The notes under the pieces: generated by a model
What the model saw: only the letters and a program-made list of their open reading frames with translations
Database searches by the model: none
Told to the model about the DNA's origin: nothing
Made by a program: the position numbers and the translations under genes
Shown here: positions 20,531 to 31,634 of the stretch, in pieces
Position numbering within the stretch: position 1 is the first letter of the stretch
Layout: each line of letters begins with the position of its first letter
DNA from: Macrotis lagotis
Taxonomy: Eukaryota; Chordata; Mammalia; Peramelemorphia; Peramelidae
Assembly: GCF_037893015.1 (NCBI RefSeq)
Contig: NC_133660.1
Span: forward strand, 165,480,283 to 165,544,282
Direction: 5' to 3'
Length of the DNA: 64,000 nt

Positions 20531-20660
20531 CAAGCATGATTATCTTATAGATGAAAACACTGTAGTACAGAAAATTAAATAACATACCCAAGGGCATGAA
20601 GAACAGTCATGATTTAAACCCAGTACTCTTTCTCCTTTTTTTATGATCTAGAGCACACTA
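20531..20660 (-). mobile_element. MIR fragment
   Basis: 'cttatagatgaaaacactgt' and 'atttaaacccagtactcttt' are antisense MIR landmarks. Confidence 0.55.
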
Positions 20661-21615
20661 CTTCCCTCTTAATTTGGATCTATTTTTTAATCAGTAGGGA
20701 AATTCTTGGGGAAGAGTTGCAGGCACCTGAAATCAAACCATGCCCTATCCATGATCCCATGAAGCTTTTCTCTTAGAAAAGATATAATGCTGACACATGT
20801 CATGAACACAGACAAAAACAGAATGAACATAACCAATTTGTATCAGAGAATCTTCTCTCTCCCTCTTAAAGTCATAAATTATTCCTTTGCAAATGAGTCC
20901 CAACAAACTTATTATTGCTTCCTGACCCAATGTACCCACACGTTAAAGACATTCTCTAGACACAAAGGAGAAGAGAATGATAAGAAAAAAGCCCTGTGGG
21001 TCGCTACAAAAGGTTGACTGCCAAGAACATTGCATTTCTATGTGAAGTAGATATTCCTTCTAATTGGATAAGAATTTGAATAATAGCATCTTACAGGACT
21101 TTTCTGTTCTGGAATATTTAGACAAAATACAAAGGTTGGAATATGTTCCAATTGACTTTGAAAAGTTTTAAGGTCCCATCCTTGCCCCCTACCCCAGGCC
21201 TTTAAAACCATATTGCACCTGCAAATGGTTCAATGCAGAGGAAATTCTATTTTTCTTAGTGATGAGAAATTGGCGCAATTTGAACTTTCAGGATTCAACT
21301 TAAGGTGCAAAAACTCCATAGATCTTCAAATTGAAGGACCGCAGCTTGGTTTTTGGCAACAGCTGATAAAGTCTTTGGAGAGTTCTTCCCTAAAAAGATG
21401 TTAGCATTCTCTGAAATGAGAAGCTAAAAATAAAACAAAAAATGGGATATTGTTGAATACTCCTGGATAATAAATACCACATAAAACTTTAATGCAAATT
21501 ATATAATAGATACCATACATCTTAATTTTTCTGTCCTCTAATTTTCTCCTATTTCAATTAGACCATTTTCACTTACAGAAGTCTCTCGAAGAATTTCAGA
21601 GAATCCTAGCTAGCC
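20661..21615. other. Unique DNA
   Basis: No repeat recognised over about 950 bp. Short open frames (64-76 codons) at 20745-20939 and 20787-21017 overlap on opposite strands and show no domain. This is one of the longer repeat-free stretches. Confidence 0.5.
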
Positions 21616-21815
21616 TGTTGAAGGAAGGAAAAAAGCAATTTTTAAGTACCTACTATTTGCTAGGCATATACTAAGTATTTTACAACTATTATCTCATTTG
21701 AGCTTCACAATAACCTTCAGAAGTTGGGGTTATTAATATCTTCATTTTACTGTTGAGGAAACTAAGACAGATAGAGGTAAAATGATTTCCCTAGGGTCAC
21801 TCAGCTAGTGCTGTA

Positions 21816-22508
21816 TTTCTCCATGTCCAAGACTCACCTTAATTTGGGGGCCTGAAATTTGTTATTCATCATAAAATTCATACGACTTCTCATCATTGTC
21901 AAAACTCCTATCCATTAGCTTGTCCTCTTCTGTGTTTGATGATGAATCACTATCTTCATATACTGCCTCATCCTCAGTTCCATCCATGGCATTTGAAATG
22001 CCATACTTTTTAAATGACTTGACAATGATCACAGTCTTGATATTATCCCAGGACCTTTTCATTCAACTATAAACTTCTATAGTTGTTTCTTCACTCTTCC
22101 TGCTGGTGTTAAATTATCCCTAGAGACTTTACCCATTGGTTCTAGTCTTCTCTCATGGCAGCTTTGAAGGGTTTGCTAATGCTGACATCAAGTGGTTGGA
22201 CCTGGGATATCAAGCCTCCAGGTATGATGGGAAGTTTTGTTTTTTGTTCTACAGCAACCTTCTTTGTGTTTGTTGTTATGTGTGCTCTGAACTAATGAAG
22301 CACCAATAGGACAAGTTTGTGAAGAGCCCACCTGGACTCCTGCTCCAAACTTTCTCAAACCAGAGTTTCATCCCATCCTGATCCAGTGAACAAGTGCAAA
22401 AAGATAGGAAATGCAAGTAAAAAAATCTACAATTACTATATGACATTTCCAGTTTTTAGACCCAAAATATTTCATAAAAGGGTGCATCTTATACATGAGG
22501 AAATGTGT
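21816..22508 (-). mobile_element. pogo/Tigger-type DNA transposon, deletion derivative
   Basis: Ends are inverted: left 'tttctccatgtccaagactc' against right 'gggtgcatcttatacatgag', the 'cgtcttatac'-type terminus of ZOMBI/Kanga-like pogo elements. TA dinucleotides flank it (21814-21815, 22509-22510), as expected for TA target duplication. The interior is the 3' part of a DDE transposase only. Confidence 0.75.
21862..22360 (-). pseudogene. pogo/Tigger transposase, C-terminal part
   Basis: The minus strand from about 22360 carries disrupted pieces of a pogo-family transposase end: a stretch near 22190-22240 that in this family reads IPGG....QPLD, a stretch like 'MGKVSRDNLTPAGRVKKQL' near 22130-22085, then the open piece 22062-21862 with 'KSFKKYGISNAMDGTEDEAV' and an acidic Asp/Glu/Ser tail. 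The W..I...I.KSF..CGISNA.DGTED pattern is typical of Tigger/pogo C-termini. Frameshifts and stops interrupt it, and the DNA-binding half is missing. Confidence 0.75.
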
Positions 22509-22599
22509 TAAGTGCCTGAGATCACATTTGAACTCCAGTCTTCCTGATTTAAAGCCCAAAACCCCAGTCACTGTGTCACTTAGCTAGTATTAGAATTCT

Positions 22600-22712
22600 C
22601 TGCCCGCTATAGAATGTAAACTCCTTAAGGCAAGAACTGCTTCAATGTTGTCTTTGTATACCCATTATTTAGAACTTTGGTGATTAGGTGATTAATAAAT
22701 GTTTGTAGAATT
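22600..22712 (+). mobile_element. L2 tail
   Basis: 'agaatgtaaactccttaagg', 'tgtctttgtatacccattat' and 'taataaatgtttgtagaatt' are the L2 terminus. Confidence 0.75.
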
Positions 22713-22809
22713 TAATCATCTCTATCTCCACCATTCTTCTAATGTCAACTTCCTCATGTATTAGCCTAGTAGTCTGCTTACAGTAGTAGATAGTTAGCTT
22801 AGCTCTTTA

Positions 22810-22985
22810 GTTTTAGAGGCTATCCAGCCCAAACTCTCATTTTACATAGGAGGAAAATGAGGTCTAGAATAAGGTTATGTGACTTGCCCAAGGTCACAAA
22901 GGTGGTAGGACTGGGATTCAAACTCTTGTTTGAACAAAACTGTTCTTTTGACTCTCAATATACCATACTTTTCACTCCACATGCT
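22810..22985 (-). mobile_element. MIR
   Basis: 'ctcattttacataggaggaa', 'tgacttgcccaaggtcacaa' and 'ggactgggattcaaactctt' are antisense MIR. Confidence 0.75.
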
Positions 22986-23400
22986 GCTTTTTAATATGAA
23001 AAATTCCTTCCAATTCTTAGATTCTATGATTCTATGAATCAATTGATGAAAGTTGCTAAGTCTCCTATAAAATAGCCTACATGGCTATTGTTAAATGTTT
23101 TATTTTTTGGTTGATATTGACATAATTCTTGGATTTTCTTTTTACTAAACTTATAATTTCTTAGTATAAAATAATCCTGATATATGGAACTTCCTTTGCC
23201 AATAGAGCTCTGATCTGTCTCTGAAATTTTTAGTCTTTTCAAGGGGCACAGTTATTAATACAGGGTAACATAACCAGTATATATGTCATGAATCTAGATT
23301 TTCCAGACTGAGATCACTCTGTCCATTATTCTAGACTACCTAATTTATTATGAAAAAGTCATCCTAATAACCTGTTCATAATTGTGTAGAGATTTTTAAT
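22986..23400. other. Unique DNA with a CR1-type tail scrap
   Basis: 23005-23036 is 'ttccaattcttagattctat' 'gattctatgaat', the octamer-like end of CR1 elements. The remainder, including the 67-codon minus frame, is unassigned. Confidence 0.45.
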
Positions 23401-23409
23401 CTGTGTTCA

Positions 23410-23575
23410 TAGATTTAGAACTAGGAGAGATCTCAAAAGCTCAACCCCATTCATTTTACAGATGAGGAAATTAAGTTACAAGAAGGTTAAGAAATCTTTC
23501 CCAAGGTTGAAGATCCAGGATTGGAACCCAAATGTCCTGACTCCAAATGCACTATAGTAAGGAAAGATGGTGAAC
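23410..23575 (-). mobile_element. MIR
   Basis: 'cattttacagatgaggaaat', 'caaggttgaagatccaggat' and 'tcctgactccaaatgcacta' are antisense MIR landmarks. Confidence 0.7.
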
Positions 23576-23794
23576 CAGAGGCATCAGCTTGTTAAATAAT
23601 CAGGCAGAACACCAAGATTGACTAATTGTTTGTATATCTGATCCTAGACAATAGAAACCAAAAGGAAGTAAATATTTTGATCATGTTCCATCTAGCTGAC
23701 TCTTATCTCACCTGCCCCCAGAAGACTTTTTTCTTTTTCCCTATTTTTCTCTTTCTTTTCCTTCTGTCTTTTTAAAAACAGGCTATACTTTAGA

Positions 23795-23960
23795 ATTAAA
23801 GACAGTATGGTATAGTGCATTGAGTTTGGATTCAGAAAGACATATGTTCAAATCATGCCTCCGAGTCTTACTAGTTATGTGACCCTGGGCACATCACTTG
23901 ACCATGAACAAGTTACTTAAACTCTATGTACCACAGATAATTGCCTAATATTTATCTGTT
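23795..23960 (+). mobile_element. MIR-like SINE
   Basis: 'gacagtatggtatagtgcat', 'ttagttatgtgaccctgg'-type middle and 'catcacttgacc' follow SINE order. Confidence 0.6.
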
Positions 23961-23986
23961 TGGTTATAGATTGGTGGAAGACTGTG

Positions 23987-23989
<3 letters not shown>

Positions 23990-24035
<46 letters not shown>
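23990..24035. repeat. (TG)n microsatellite
   Basis: About 22 TG units. Cysteine/valine or histidine/threonine runs in overlapping frames are its translation. Confidence 0.95.
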
Positions 24036-24037
<2 letters not shown>

Positions 24038-24074
24038 AGAGCAGACAGAATTATAGACCCTTCCCTTTTTTGTG

Positions 24075-24300
24075 CACATTTTTTGCTGTTGTTGAGTTGG
24101 GTCTGATTCTTCATTTTCCCATTTGGGTTTCTATTAGCAAAGATATTAGAATGGTTTGCAAATTCTTCTCATTTTATGGATGAGAAAACTGAGGCAAATA
24201 AGTGACTTGCCCATCTTGTAAGTATATGAGACTGGACTCCAATTCAGGTCTTCCTGACTTCAAGTACAGTGTTCTATACACAATACTATCTAGGTGTCCC
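24075..24300 (-). mobile_element. MAR1-type SINE
   Basis: 'tgttgttgagttgggtctga', 'cccatttgggtttctattag', 'tttatggatgagaaaactga' and 'ttcaggtcttcctgacttca' are antisense MAR1. Confidence 0.75.
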
Positions 24301-25250
24301 ATTCATACCTTAGAAGGCTACATTGTGAAGACTGTATATATCCTCCCTAGTCCAGCCAGTGGACATAATGCATAAATGTTTGTCTCAGGAGGGTCTCAAA
24401 ATCTTTCTCTTATTAGAAATGCTTTTTTTATTTCACTGACTAGTCTAATTTTTTAATTACATATAAAAATAAATATATAAAAATATAAATGATAAGAAGG
24501 GAAGGAGTTTTTATATTACTCAATTAGAAGCCAGTATATATTTATTAATGCTGCAGATCAGAGTGATTTCAGCTTGTATACAAACCTTAAATATATATCA
24601 CAAAGGCTCCTTCCTACTTCTATTCAGTTGTATATTTAACTTGACATGCCTCAGCTCACAAATTCACTTTGCTTTTTATAGACTTCTCCTAAACATCCTG
24701 ATTTGATTGACATTGGCAATGAACAAAATATGGAAACTTGAAAAACAGTTAGGAATCCCACTCTCCCCAACTTCATCAGATAGATTCATTTTATATATTG
24801 AATGTATATATGTGCAAGATAGTATATTAGTCTACACTAATGGCAGGGGATGGGTGAAATATTTTTCTAAAAAAATCAGTTCTATATTCCATCTGAATGA
24901 ATGTTAGCTGATAACATGAGAGGAGAACTTGTTACAGGAATATAAAGAACATTCTGTTTCTGTCTTTTCCCACCCACATGAAGAAATTATCAGTTCAAAA
25001 AGCTATTGGCATCAGAGTTAAGGAATATTTTCATCCCAGCTGGAGGCATCCTTCCTATCTAGTTTGAAAACCTTTGTCTTTAGGGCCTTCCTGTGACACA
25101 TTATGGAAAAGATCAACTCTATCTGTATTTGGCCAAAATAATAATAATATTTATAATGATAATATTATTACATGCTTATCTTTATGTTTGAAATAGGAAT
25201 GATACAGAGAATTATGAATGTAGCAGAAACAAATTCTGTAACTTTTCAAT
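24301..25250. other. Unique, AT-rich DNA
   Basis: No repeat recognised. A 66-codon frame at 24707-24907 has no known domain. Possible site of unique regulatory DNA, but nothing in the sequence proves it. Confidence 0.4.
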
Positions 25251-25920
25251 GCTGTTAAAATCATGTTAATTGTGGAAGGCCGTTTGCTACTGAGATGTAA
25301 ACTGTTGATTGCATCCTGTCTCCCCAACCCCTATTATTTATATCCTATCTTCCATTTTCCCCTTCAAATAACCTTGGCTATAGATGATGGCATGACAGGA
25401 TATGACATGTTGAACTTGGGGATCAAGCACCTTGGAAAGACCAGTGTGCAGCTTGCCATTGAAAAATACCTGGCCCAAGGTGCAAGACTACTCCCCAAGT
25501 GCCACCCCTTGTCCAACCTCCCACAGGGTATTTAACAGGAATCACTACCCCATTCTTGCTTCTTCTTCTTCTTTTTTGACTCTGAACTTCCAACCAACAG
25601 GTTTTTCTCAGTCTTTCTTAGACCCCCATGGAGCATCATGAGTCTCCCCCATGCCATGTGGCCAGACTAAGCCAAGCCTCATGGCTGTCTGCCCTTTTTC
25701 CTATCTCTTTCTCTTGCTCTCTCTCACACTCTTGCTCAAACTTGACCTGGCCAGTCCTCTCTCTCTCTGACCCAGTCAGCTCTCTGTCTTCATCCCTATC
25801 CCTCCTTATCTCTTTCTCTCTGTCTCAGTCTCTGTCTACCAAGCAACAGAACCTAGCCTTTTGTTATTCACCCTGTCCTATAGTGCTTGTTGACACTTCA
25901 GGAGGAAAAGTTTTTTAAAC
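25251..25920 (+). other. Pyrimidine-rich block of unknown origin
   Basis: From about 25540 the plus strand is strongly C/T-rich with CTCT runs, preceded by a more balanced 250 bp. Overlapping plus-strand frames (25263-25535, 25432-25641, 25628-25918) reflect base bias and the absence of T-A-R stops. It could be a degraded repeat end; I cannot assign it. Confidence 0.3.
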
Positions 25921-26490
25921 CTGTTTACTTTGCTATATTTCATAATAAAATCCTGAGCAGTTTTAAAATCCCAAAGGGAGCACACAAATTCCTTTGCTTT
26001 TCAGTGGCCTTAGATCTCTCAGCAGCAATAGAAACAGTCTTGGAATTTATTGCTATCCTATTATTGTTCATTTAGGTTTAATGTTGGGCAAACTACTGAG
26101 CAGACAGGCAAAATAATTTTTTTTAATTGATTGACAGTATTGGAATGCCAGTTCATCTTCTGGAAACTCCTTGAAAGTATCTTTGGAATACCTCCAAAAG
26201 GAGATAGGACAATGGGATGGTAAATACTTCTTCTTGTTCCCACATGGTTTTATTTCTTCCATTGGGTCTCTATATTTGGAGAATACTTCATCACAAATAA
26301 ACTAGAGGTTATGAGTATTTTACACAGTAACATCTATTTAAAATGCTATTCTTCATTTTTGTGACTCAATGTTATGTCCAAACATTTGAGGGCTATTATT
26401 GTGTCTGTAATTTTGCTCCAATTCTAGTATCATTTAATTGTTGTTTTTTTCAAGGATATTTTAGAGAGTCTATTTGTATTAACAGAAGTT
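25921..26490. other. No recognised feature
   Basis: Unique-looking DNA with scattered short frames. Confidence 0.4.
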
Positions 26491-26492
26491 AG

Positions 26493-26641
26493 GAGAGGCA
26501 GCTAGGTGGCCTAGTGGACAGAGCACCAGCCCTGGAGTCAGGAGTACCTGAGTTCAAATCTGGCTTCAGACACTTAATAATTACCTAGCTGTGTGACCTT
26601 GGGCAAGCCACTTAACCCCATTGCCTTACAAAAAAAAAAAT
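26493..26641 (+). mobile_element. WSINE1-like SINE
   Basis: Full unit ending in a run of A. Target duplications agaagttag at 26484-26492 and 26642-26650. Confidence 0.9.
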
Positions 26642-26650
26642 AGAAGTTAG

Positions 26651-26845
26651 GCAGTAAGATAGACAGCTGGTCCTGACAATTCAAATTCAGTCTCAGATTC
26701 TTATTAGCTGAGTGACAAACTCAGTTGTAAAATCTAACATCTAAGTCTTAGGGTTCTTATGACAAATAAATTATATATTTCTAAAATGCTAAACAATGTT
26801 CCTAGCACATATTAGGTTTAATAAAAATGCCAGCTATTATTAAAT
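26651..26845 (+). mobile_element. Diverged MIR
   Basis: 'gtaaaatctaacatctaagt', 'ctaaaatgctaaacaatgtt' and 'cctagcacatattagg' give the MIR 3' part. Confidence 0.55.
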
Positions 26846-28225
26846 CTGGGACCCTTGAAGATGAACTTTCTGTTGATACTGGTTAGCAATGAATGCTCAT
26901 GTGTTACTATCATGAACCTGTCTCTACCTGTAAATAAATGTCTGATTCAGCTATTTGTTTAACACATCTTCACTGATAAAATGTTAGTTGAGTTCATATG
27001 AATATCCTAGGAGAGTTTTTCATTTCCATTTCTAGATCTTAGCTGTTTCATAGACTCCATCCAGTGGAAAAGCAATATGAATTACTTACATAGCTATTAC
27101 CATCCTTTTTCATTATTCTGCAAAGCAATATCTATCTGTTCAGAAATTATTTCTGTAAAATTATAACCTAACATGTAATCTAAGGATATGTGTCTCAATA
27201 TTCTTCCTCATTTTTGATGAGCATATGTTCATCTCTAAAGAGCTGCCTTAGGTACTAAGTTCTATATTTGATTATTGTTTTTCAAACTTTTGTTTGGATA
27301 CTTTCAAATTTTTCATTTTTTCAATAAGTATTTATTTTCTCCCCTCCTCTACTGGAGGAAAAAACATCATCAAGAAAAACAAATTTTCAAATCGGGCATT
27401 TTATCTGGATATTCTCTAAACCTGCTAATATTCATGTTATTATTCCAGTGGACATTAACTCATAAACACATTTTACCCATTTAATTTTGACTTCAAGATA
27501 CTAATGAGCCTCTTGACATAGAAAATCATAATTTTATCCTTAATAACTTTGGCATCAGTATGGTCATAACTGAAGATCATGATATTTGTAAATATTACCT
27601 TCATCCATAAATTATATTTGACTTCCTGATTCAAGTTCAGTGTCTTGAGTCTTGCTATTTTTTCCTTGTCAAACTAACATGTATTGAGGGTTTTACACTT
27701 ATTTACTAAAATTGTTGTTGCTGGGATAAGTACCATTTTGTTCTTTTTTTGTGCTTAATGATTTTGCACACTAGATTTTGCACAGATAGATTAGATAACT
27801 TTATTTAGTTGAATAAAGTATCAGGATATAAGTTCACTATTAGCTTACGAAAGGCATTTTCTGAAACTGGCATCATAGTTAATGCATCTTCTCCTGATCC
27901 CTTGTGATTTTGTTCTGCTCTGCTAGGTCTCTATATTTTGAAAGCTATTTGTTGCATGTAGCTGGAGATTATGAATACTTGGCTCCATGACATCTATCAG
28001 TAGCAGCAGCAACAGCACCAGCTTTTCTCCCATGTTCTGATCTTATTGATGTAGGGAATTCCTAAAGAAAAAAATCTCTCTACTATGCAAATTGCCAAAT
28101 GTTCTATATCCTATAGTCTTAGAGAGTTGTTTTAATAATAATTATTGTTATAACACTACATTTATATGATATTTTACTGGTTTCCTTGACATTCTTTGTA
28201 GAAGACATACTATCTCCAGTCTCCA
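26846..28225. other. Longest largely repeat-free stretch
   Basis: About 1.4 kb without a family I can name. AT-rich. The 69-codon frame at 27275-27484 and smaller ones have no domain. Confidence 0.45.
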
Positions 28226-28229
28226 TCTG

Positions 28230-28450
28230 TTCCCTCAGGATAGAATGCACTCTATTCTTAGTTCTACCTCCTGGCTTCCCTGGTTTTCTTTAAGTCTCAG
28301 ATAATATCTGATCTTGTATATCATCTGCTTGTCCATAGTTGTTTTCAAGGTATCTCCACCATTAAACTGAGAGCTCCTTAGTTTCTTTTGCCTTTTATAG
28401 CATCCCCAATGATATATGGTAGGTGCTTAATAAATACTAGTTAACTGATG
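28230..28450 (+). mobile_element. L2 3' end
   Basis: 'ctggcttccctggttttctt', 'ttaaactgagagctccttag' and 'ggtaggtgcttaataaatac' follow L2 order. Confidence 0.7.
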
Positions 28451-28459
28451 GCCTAATGT

Positions 28460-28700
28460 ACTTTAGGCAGAGTGACAAAGTGAATAGAATCAGCCCCAGA
28501 GTCAAGAAGACCTGAGATTGATGTATTTGGCACATTCTGTCTGCATGTCCCTGGGTACATCAGCAAGTCACTGACCTCCTGAGTGCCTCAGGAAAGTTTC
28601 TAATTATAAATTGCAGAATAATTAAAGTTTTATAGCAAGAGAGGAAGTTTCTTTGTTGAAGCATTCCCTCCACCAATGAAATCACAGGTCTGGACCTGTA
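28460..28700 (+). mobile_element. Old tRNA-type SINE, fairly complete
   Basis: The head 'ggcagagtgacaaagtgaat', the middle 'tcagcaagtcactgacctcc', then 'ctaattataaattgcagaat' and the tail 'ccctccaccaatgaaatcac' 'aggtctggacc'. This copy shows the whole order of the family at 5235 (plus), 4135, 7005 and 18385 (minus). Confidence 0.65.
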
Positions 28701-29300
28701 GGTAGCATTACAGGCTTTTCCCAACCATACTTATAACATTATAAGAGGTAGATAAGAGAGGTCCAGTGATTCACTCATAATTACATAGATAATAACTAGC
28801 AAAACATCCTGCCTCCAACACTGTCACATATATGACTCTTTTCATAGCATGCTTCCTCTCCCCACTGGAAAAAAGATGAAGCAGATGAAATCTGTAATCA
28901 TTCCATCTACATTCCTGTGGTAAACTACTGTCAACTTTGTGCGCCTTTTTCTACCATGATCTGAACTAGGAGAGAGGAAAAAGTCTGGCAACCTTGGTCC
29001 ATTAAAATCATAATGGGGGAGGGGGACAGAAGAGAGAGGCATAGAGAAAACATGGAGGGTAGCAAATGAATCGGAGAAAGGTGAAGTAAGGTGATTGGAA
29101 AGAAGGCAAAGTGAATTGAGGAAGTAGAAAAAGGGAATATATGCTTCTCTAAAGGTTAACTTAAAAATTCAATTACTATTGGGATGTGGATTCATTCTAC
29201 AATGAGATTTAAAAAGCATCTCTATTTCATTTTTAATCTATCTTGACCTATATAATCAATAGAATGGATTAATAGAGATGGGAAAATGTTCCAATTTTTT
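28701..29300. other. MIR scrap, then unique DNA
   Basis: 28735-28860 resembles antisense MIR ('agataataactagcaaaaca'). The rest is unassigned and includes a purine-rich stretch near 29020-29150. Confidence 0.35.
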
Positions 29301-30735
29301 TAAAGGAAAAAGGTCAAATTCTAAAGACAGTAGGCTGGTGGATTTGATTTTAATCCCTGGCAAAAATTTTAGAATGTATTAAAACCATTAGTAATAATAA
29401 CAGCTTACATTTATATAATTATGTATTGTACATTGTGGTAAGTGCTTTACAATTACGACTTATGAATATTTAGATGGAAAGTAGTAATTAAAGAGCCTGT
29501 ATAGCTTCATCAAGAACAGCTCATGGGGGCAGCTAGGTGGCATAGTGGATAAAGCACCGGCCTTGGAATCAGGAGTACCTGAGTTCAAATCCGGTCTCAG
29601 ACACTTAATAATTACCTAGCTGTGTGGCCTTGGGCAAGCCACTTAACCCAGTTTGCCTTACAAAAAAACTAAAAAAAAAACAAAACAGAACAGCTCATGC
29701 CACACTCAGCTCATTGTTTTTACAGAATTTCTAAATCAATGGGTCAATGGGATACTGTAATCCAATTTTCCCAAATTATTTGACAGAATCTCTCATGATA
29801 TCTTAATAGAAAAGAGGAAGAGTTAGGGGAGGGAAGTTCTTAGTTTGATGGATTCAAAATTAATTGGATGATCAGACTCAAAGAGTAATGGGTCAATATC
29901 ATCTTGGAGACAGCTCTCTGACAGAGTACAACATGGACCTGTCCTGGGTTTCTACTGATCAACAAAGCATCAGGAGTGTGCTGGTTAGAGAGACAGCTAT
30001 TAAATTCTCAGCACAAGTGCTACAAATCAGGGCTTGGTTTGTTGTTTTGTTGATTGTTTAGACTTAAGAAAGTAAAGGAGAAATATCAATAATGCTGATA
30101 AAACTTAAAAGTGTGTCATACTCTTAAAAAAAGAGCCAATTATCAAATATTTACCAGCACCCAAACCCAACACTTTAAACTGAATTAAGGGGGTATTACC
30201 TAGAATGAGGAAGTGATAGAACTCCTATTCTCTACTTTGTTCACACTACATTAGAGTATTGTGAAAGTTCTGTGCTCTTTTTTTTCATAACACAGTGGTA
30301 TTTCAACAACCTGATGACTGTCCACACAATCATAAGCAAAATAGTGAAAAGGACAGAAGCCATGACATAGGAACAATGATGTTTAGCCTGGGGAAAGGAA
30401 ATCTTAAAAGGGCCAGAAAGGTTGCCCTATGGAAGAGACATTGAACTTGCTTTCCTCAAATTTAGAAGTAGTATTAGGTGGGACTTGGAGAGAAGCAGAT
30501 TACAATTCAATGTAAAAAAAAAATTCCTGACAATTAAAGATATCCAAATAGAGCACTGTCTTGGAAAAGATGGATGGGTTCTCTTCCCTGGAGAACTTCA
30601 AGTGAAAGCTAAGTACTACTTGGGGAGAATTCTTTGAAGGAGATTCTGGCTCAGATTTAGATGGAAAGGAAAAGCTTCTGATGTCACTTTTAACTCTAGG
30701 ATTCCAAGAGTCTATGATACTTTGGTAAAGAAAAA
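29300..30735 (+). mobile_element. Long L3/CR1 LINE, sense
   Basis: Landmarks in order: 'tatagcttcatcaagaacag' (29501), 'tttgacagaatctctcatga' (29779), 'ggattcaaaattaattggat', 'cagactcaaagagtaatggg', 'tttagcctggggaaaggaaa' (30380), 'ttcctgacaattaaagatat' (30523) and the CR1-like end 'ttttaactctaggattccaa' 'gagtctatgat'. A MIR-like scrap (29395-29470) and a WSINE interrupt it. Short open frames (65-82 codons) within are decayed LINE. Confidence 0.7.
29526..29687 (+). mobile_element. WSINE1-like SINE inside L3
   Basis: Full unit with a mixed A-rich tail. Exact 12-bp duplications gaacagctcatg at 29514-29525 and 29688-29699. Confidence 0.95.
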
Positions 30736-30794
30736 TGTTTGGCTTCATGTCTTTGATAACTGGTCCTATTTCAACCCTGCTATTTCAAAAGTTT

Positions 30795-30965
30795 AAAATG
30801 CTTAGATTTGGAGTCATGTGACCAGGGCTTGATCCAACTCTGCCACTGGGTGTGGGACCTTAGGAAAGTTACTTAACAACTCTGGGTCTTAATGTCTTCT
30901 GTAAAATGAGGGGATTCTATTAGCTTACATTTGAGGTCTCTGCTCACTCCAAAACTGATGCTATG
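30795..30965 (+). mobile_element. SINE with CR1-like tail
   Basis: 'gatttggagtcatgtgacca', 'aaagttacttaacaactctg' and 'tctgtaaaatgaggggattc' are followed by the worn tail. Confidence 0.6.
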
Positions 30966-31630
30966 CTCATTTAAAGAGAAAATACCTGGTGTGATGTGGT
31001 AGTGCTGGGGGAAGGATGGGGAAGAGGTGGGATGGAGGAAAATGAAAATAGAAAGGGGAACAAAAGCAAAAAGAAAGTCTGAAAACTCATTTCAGTTTAA
31101 ATTCTAGAACCCTGAAGGAAATTTTGACAAAAGTCTTCTCTCCTGAAAGATCATATGCCTGAGAAGGCAGTTTGTTTTCCCCATTTTGGCCTCTAAATAT
31201 TTCTCATTTTAATAATCTGGTTATTCCCTTTGTCAAATTTGCCTAAAGTGACATAAATTTTAAATTTGAAAGAAATCATAAAGAGATCATCTAGTCCAAC
31301 TCTCTCAAACCCTATACTTAAAAAAAAAAAGGAAAGAACTACTAAATCCATCTCCAGTCTTCTTTCCCGAGATATGGAAATAAGATTAAGTAGGGAAATG
31401 AAGGAATAAACTAAAGAAGAAGTCAGAATTCTGAGTCTGGGTGGAGGGTGCTTTATCAGAAGATATAACCCTGCAGGGATTGTGTTGCCCCTGATTTCTT
31501 ATAGGTATGCAGGAATTTTCATTGAATCAGAATTTGAAAGCCCCTTCAAAGGCCACTTAAAAGTATTTTTTCCTACTTCTAACCAGCCTGTTTTTATGCA
31601 GAAATGCTTGATCCCATCTCCCCCCCCCAT
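30966..31630. other. Mostly unique DNA
   Basis: 31260-31320 carries the CR1-type antisense end 'gatcatctagtccaactctc'. Otherwise nothing is recognised. Confidence 0.4.
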
Positions 31631-31634
31631 AAAC

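Larger units (their letters stand above)
21620..22590 (-). mobile_element. MIR/CORE-SINE split by a pogo-type transposon
   Basis: The left part (21620-21815) reads 'tttaagtacctactatttgc' ... 'ggtcactcagctagtgctgt'. The right part (22509-22590) resumes with 'aagtgcctgagatcacattt' 'gaactccagtcttcctgatt'. Confidence 0.7.

Noticed and set aside
25540-25830. Pyrimidine-rich block as an LTR or a splice-acceptor region
   Set aside because: No terminal TG/CA pair with flanking duplication, no primer-site-like motif and no exon follows. Base bias alone is not enough.
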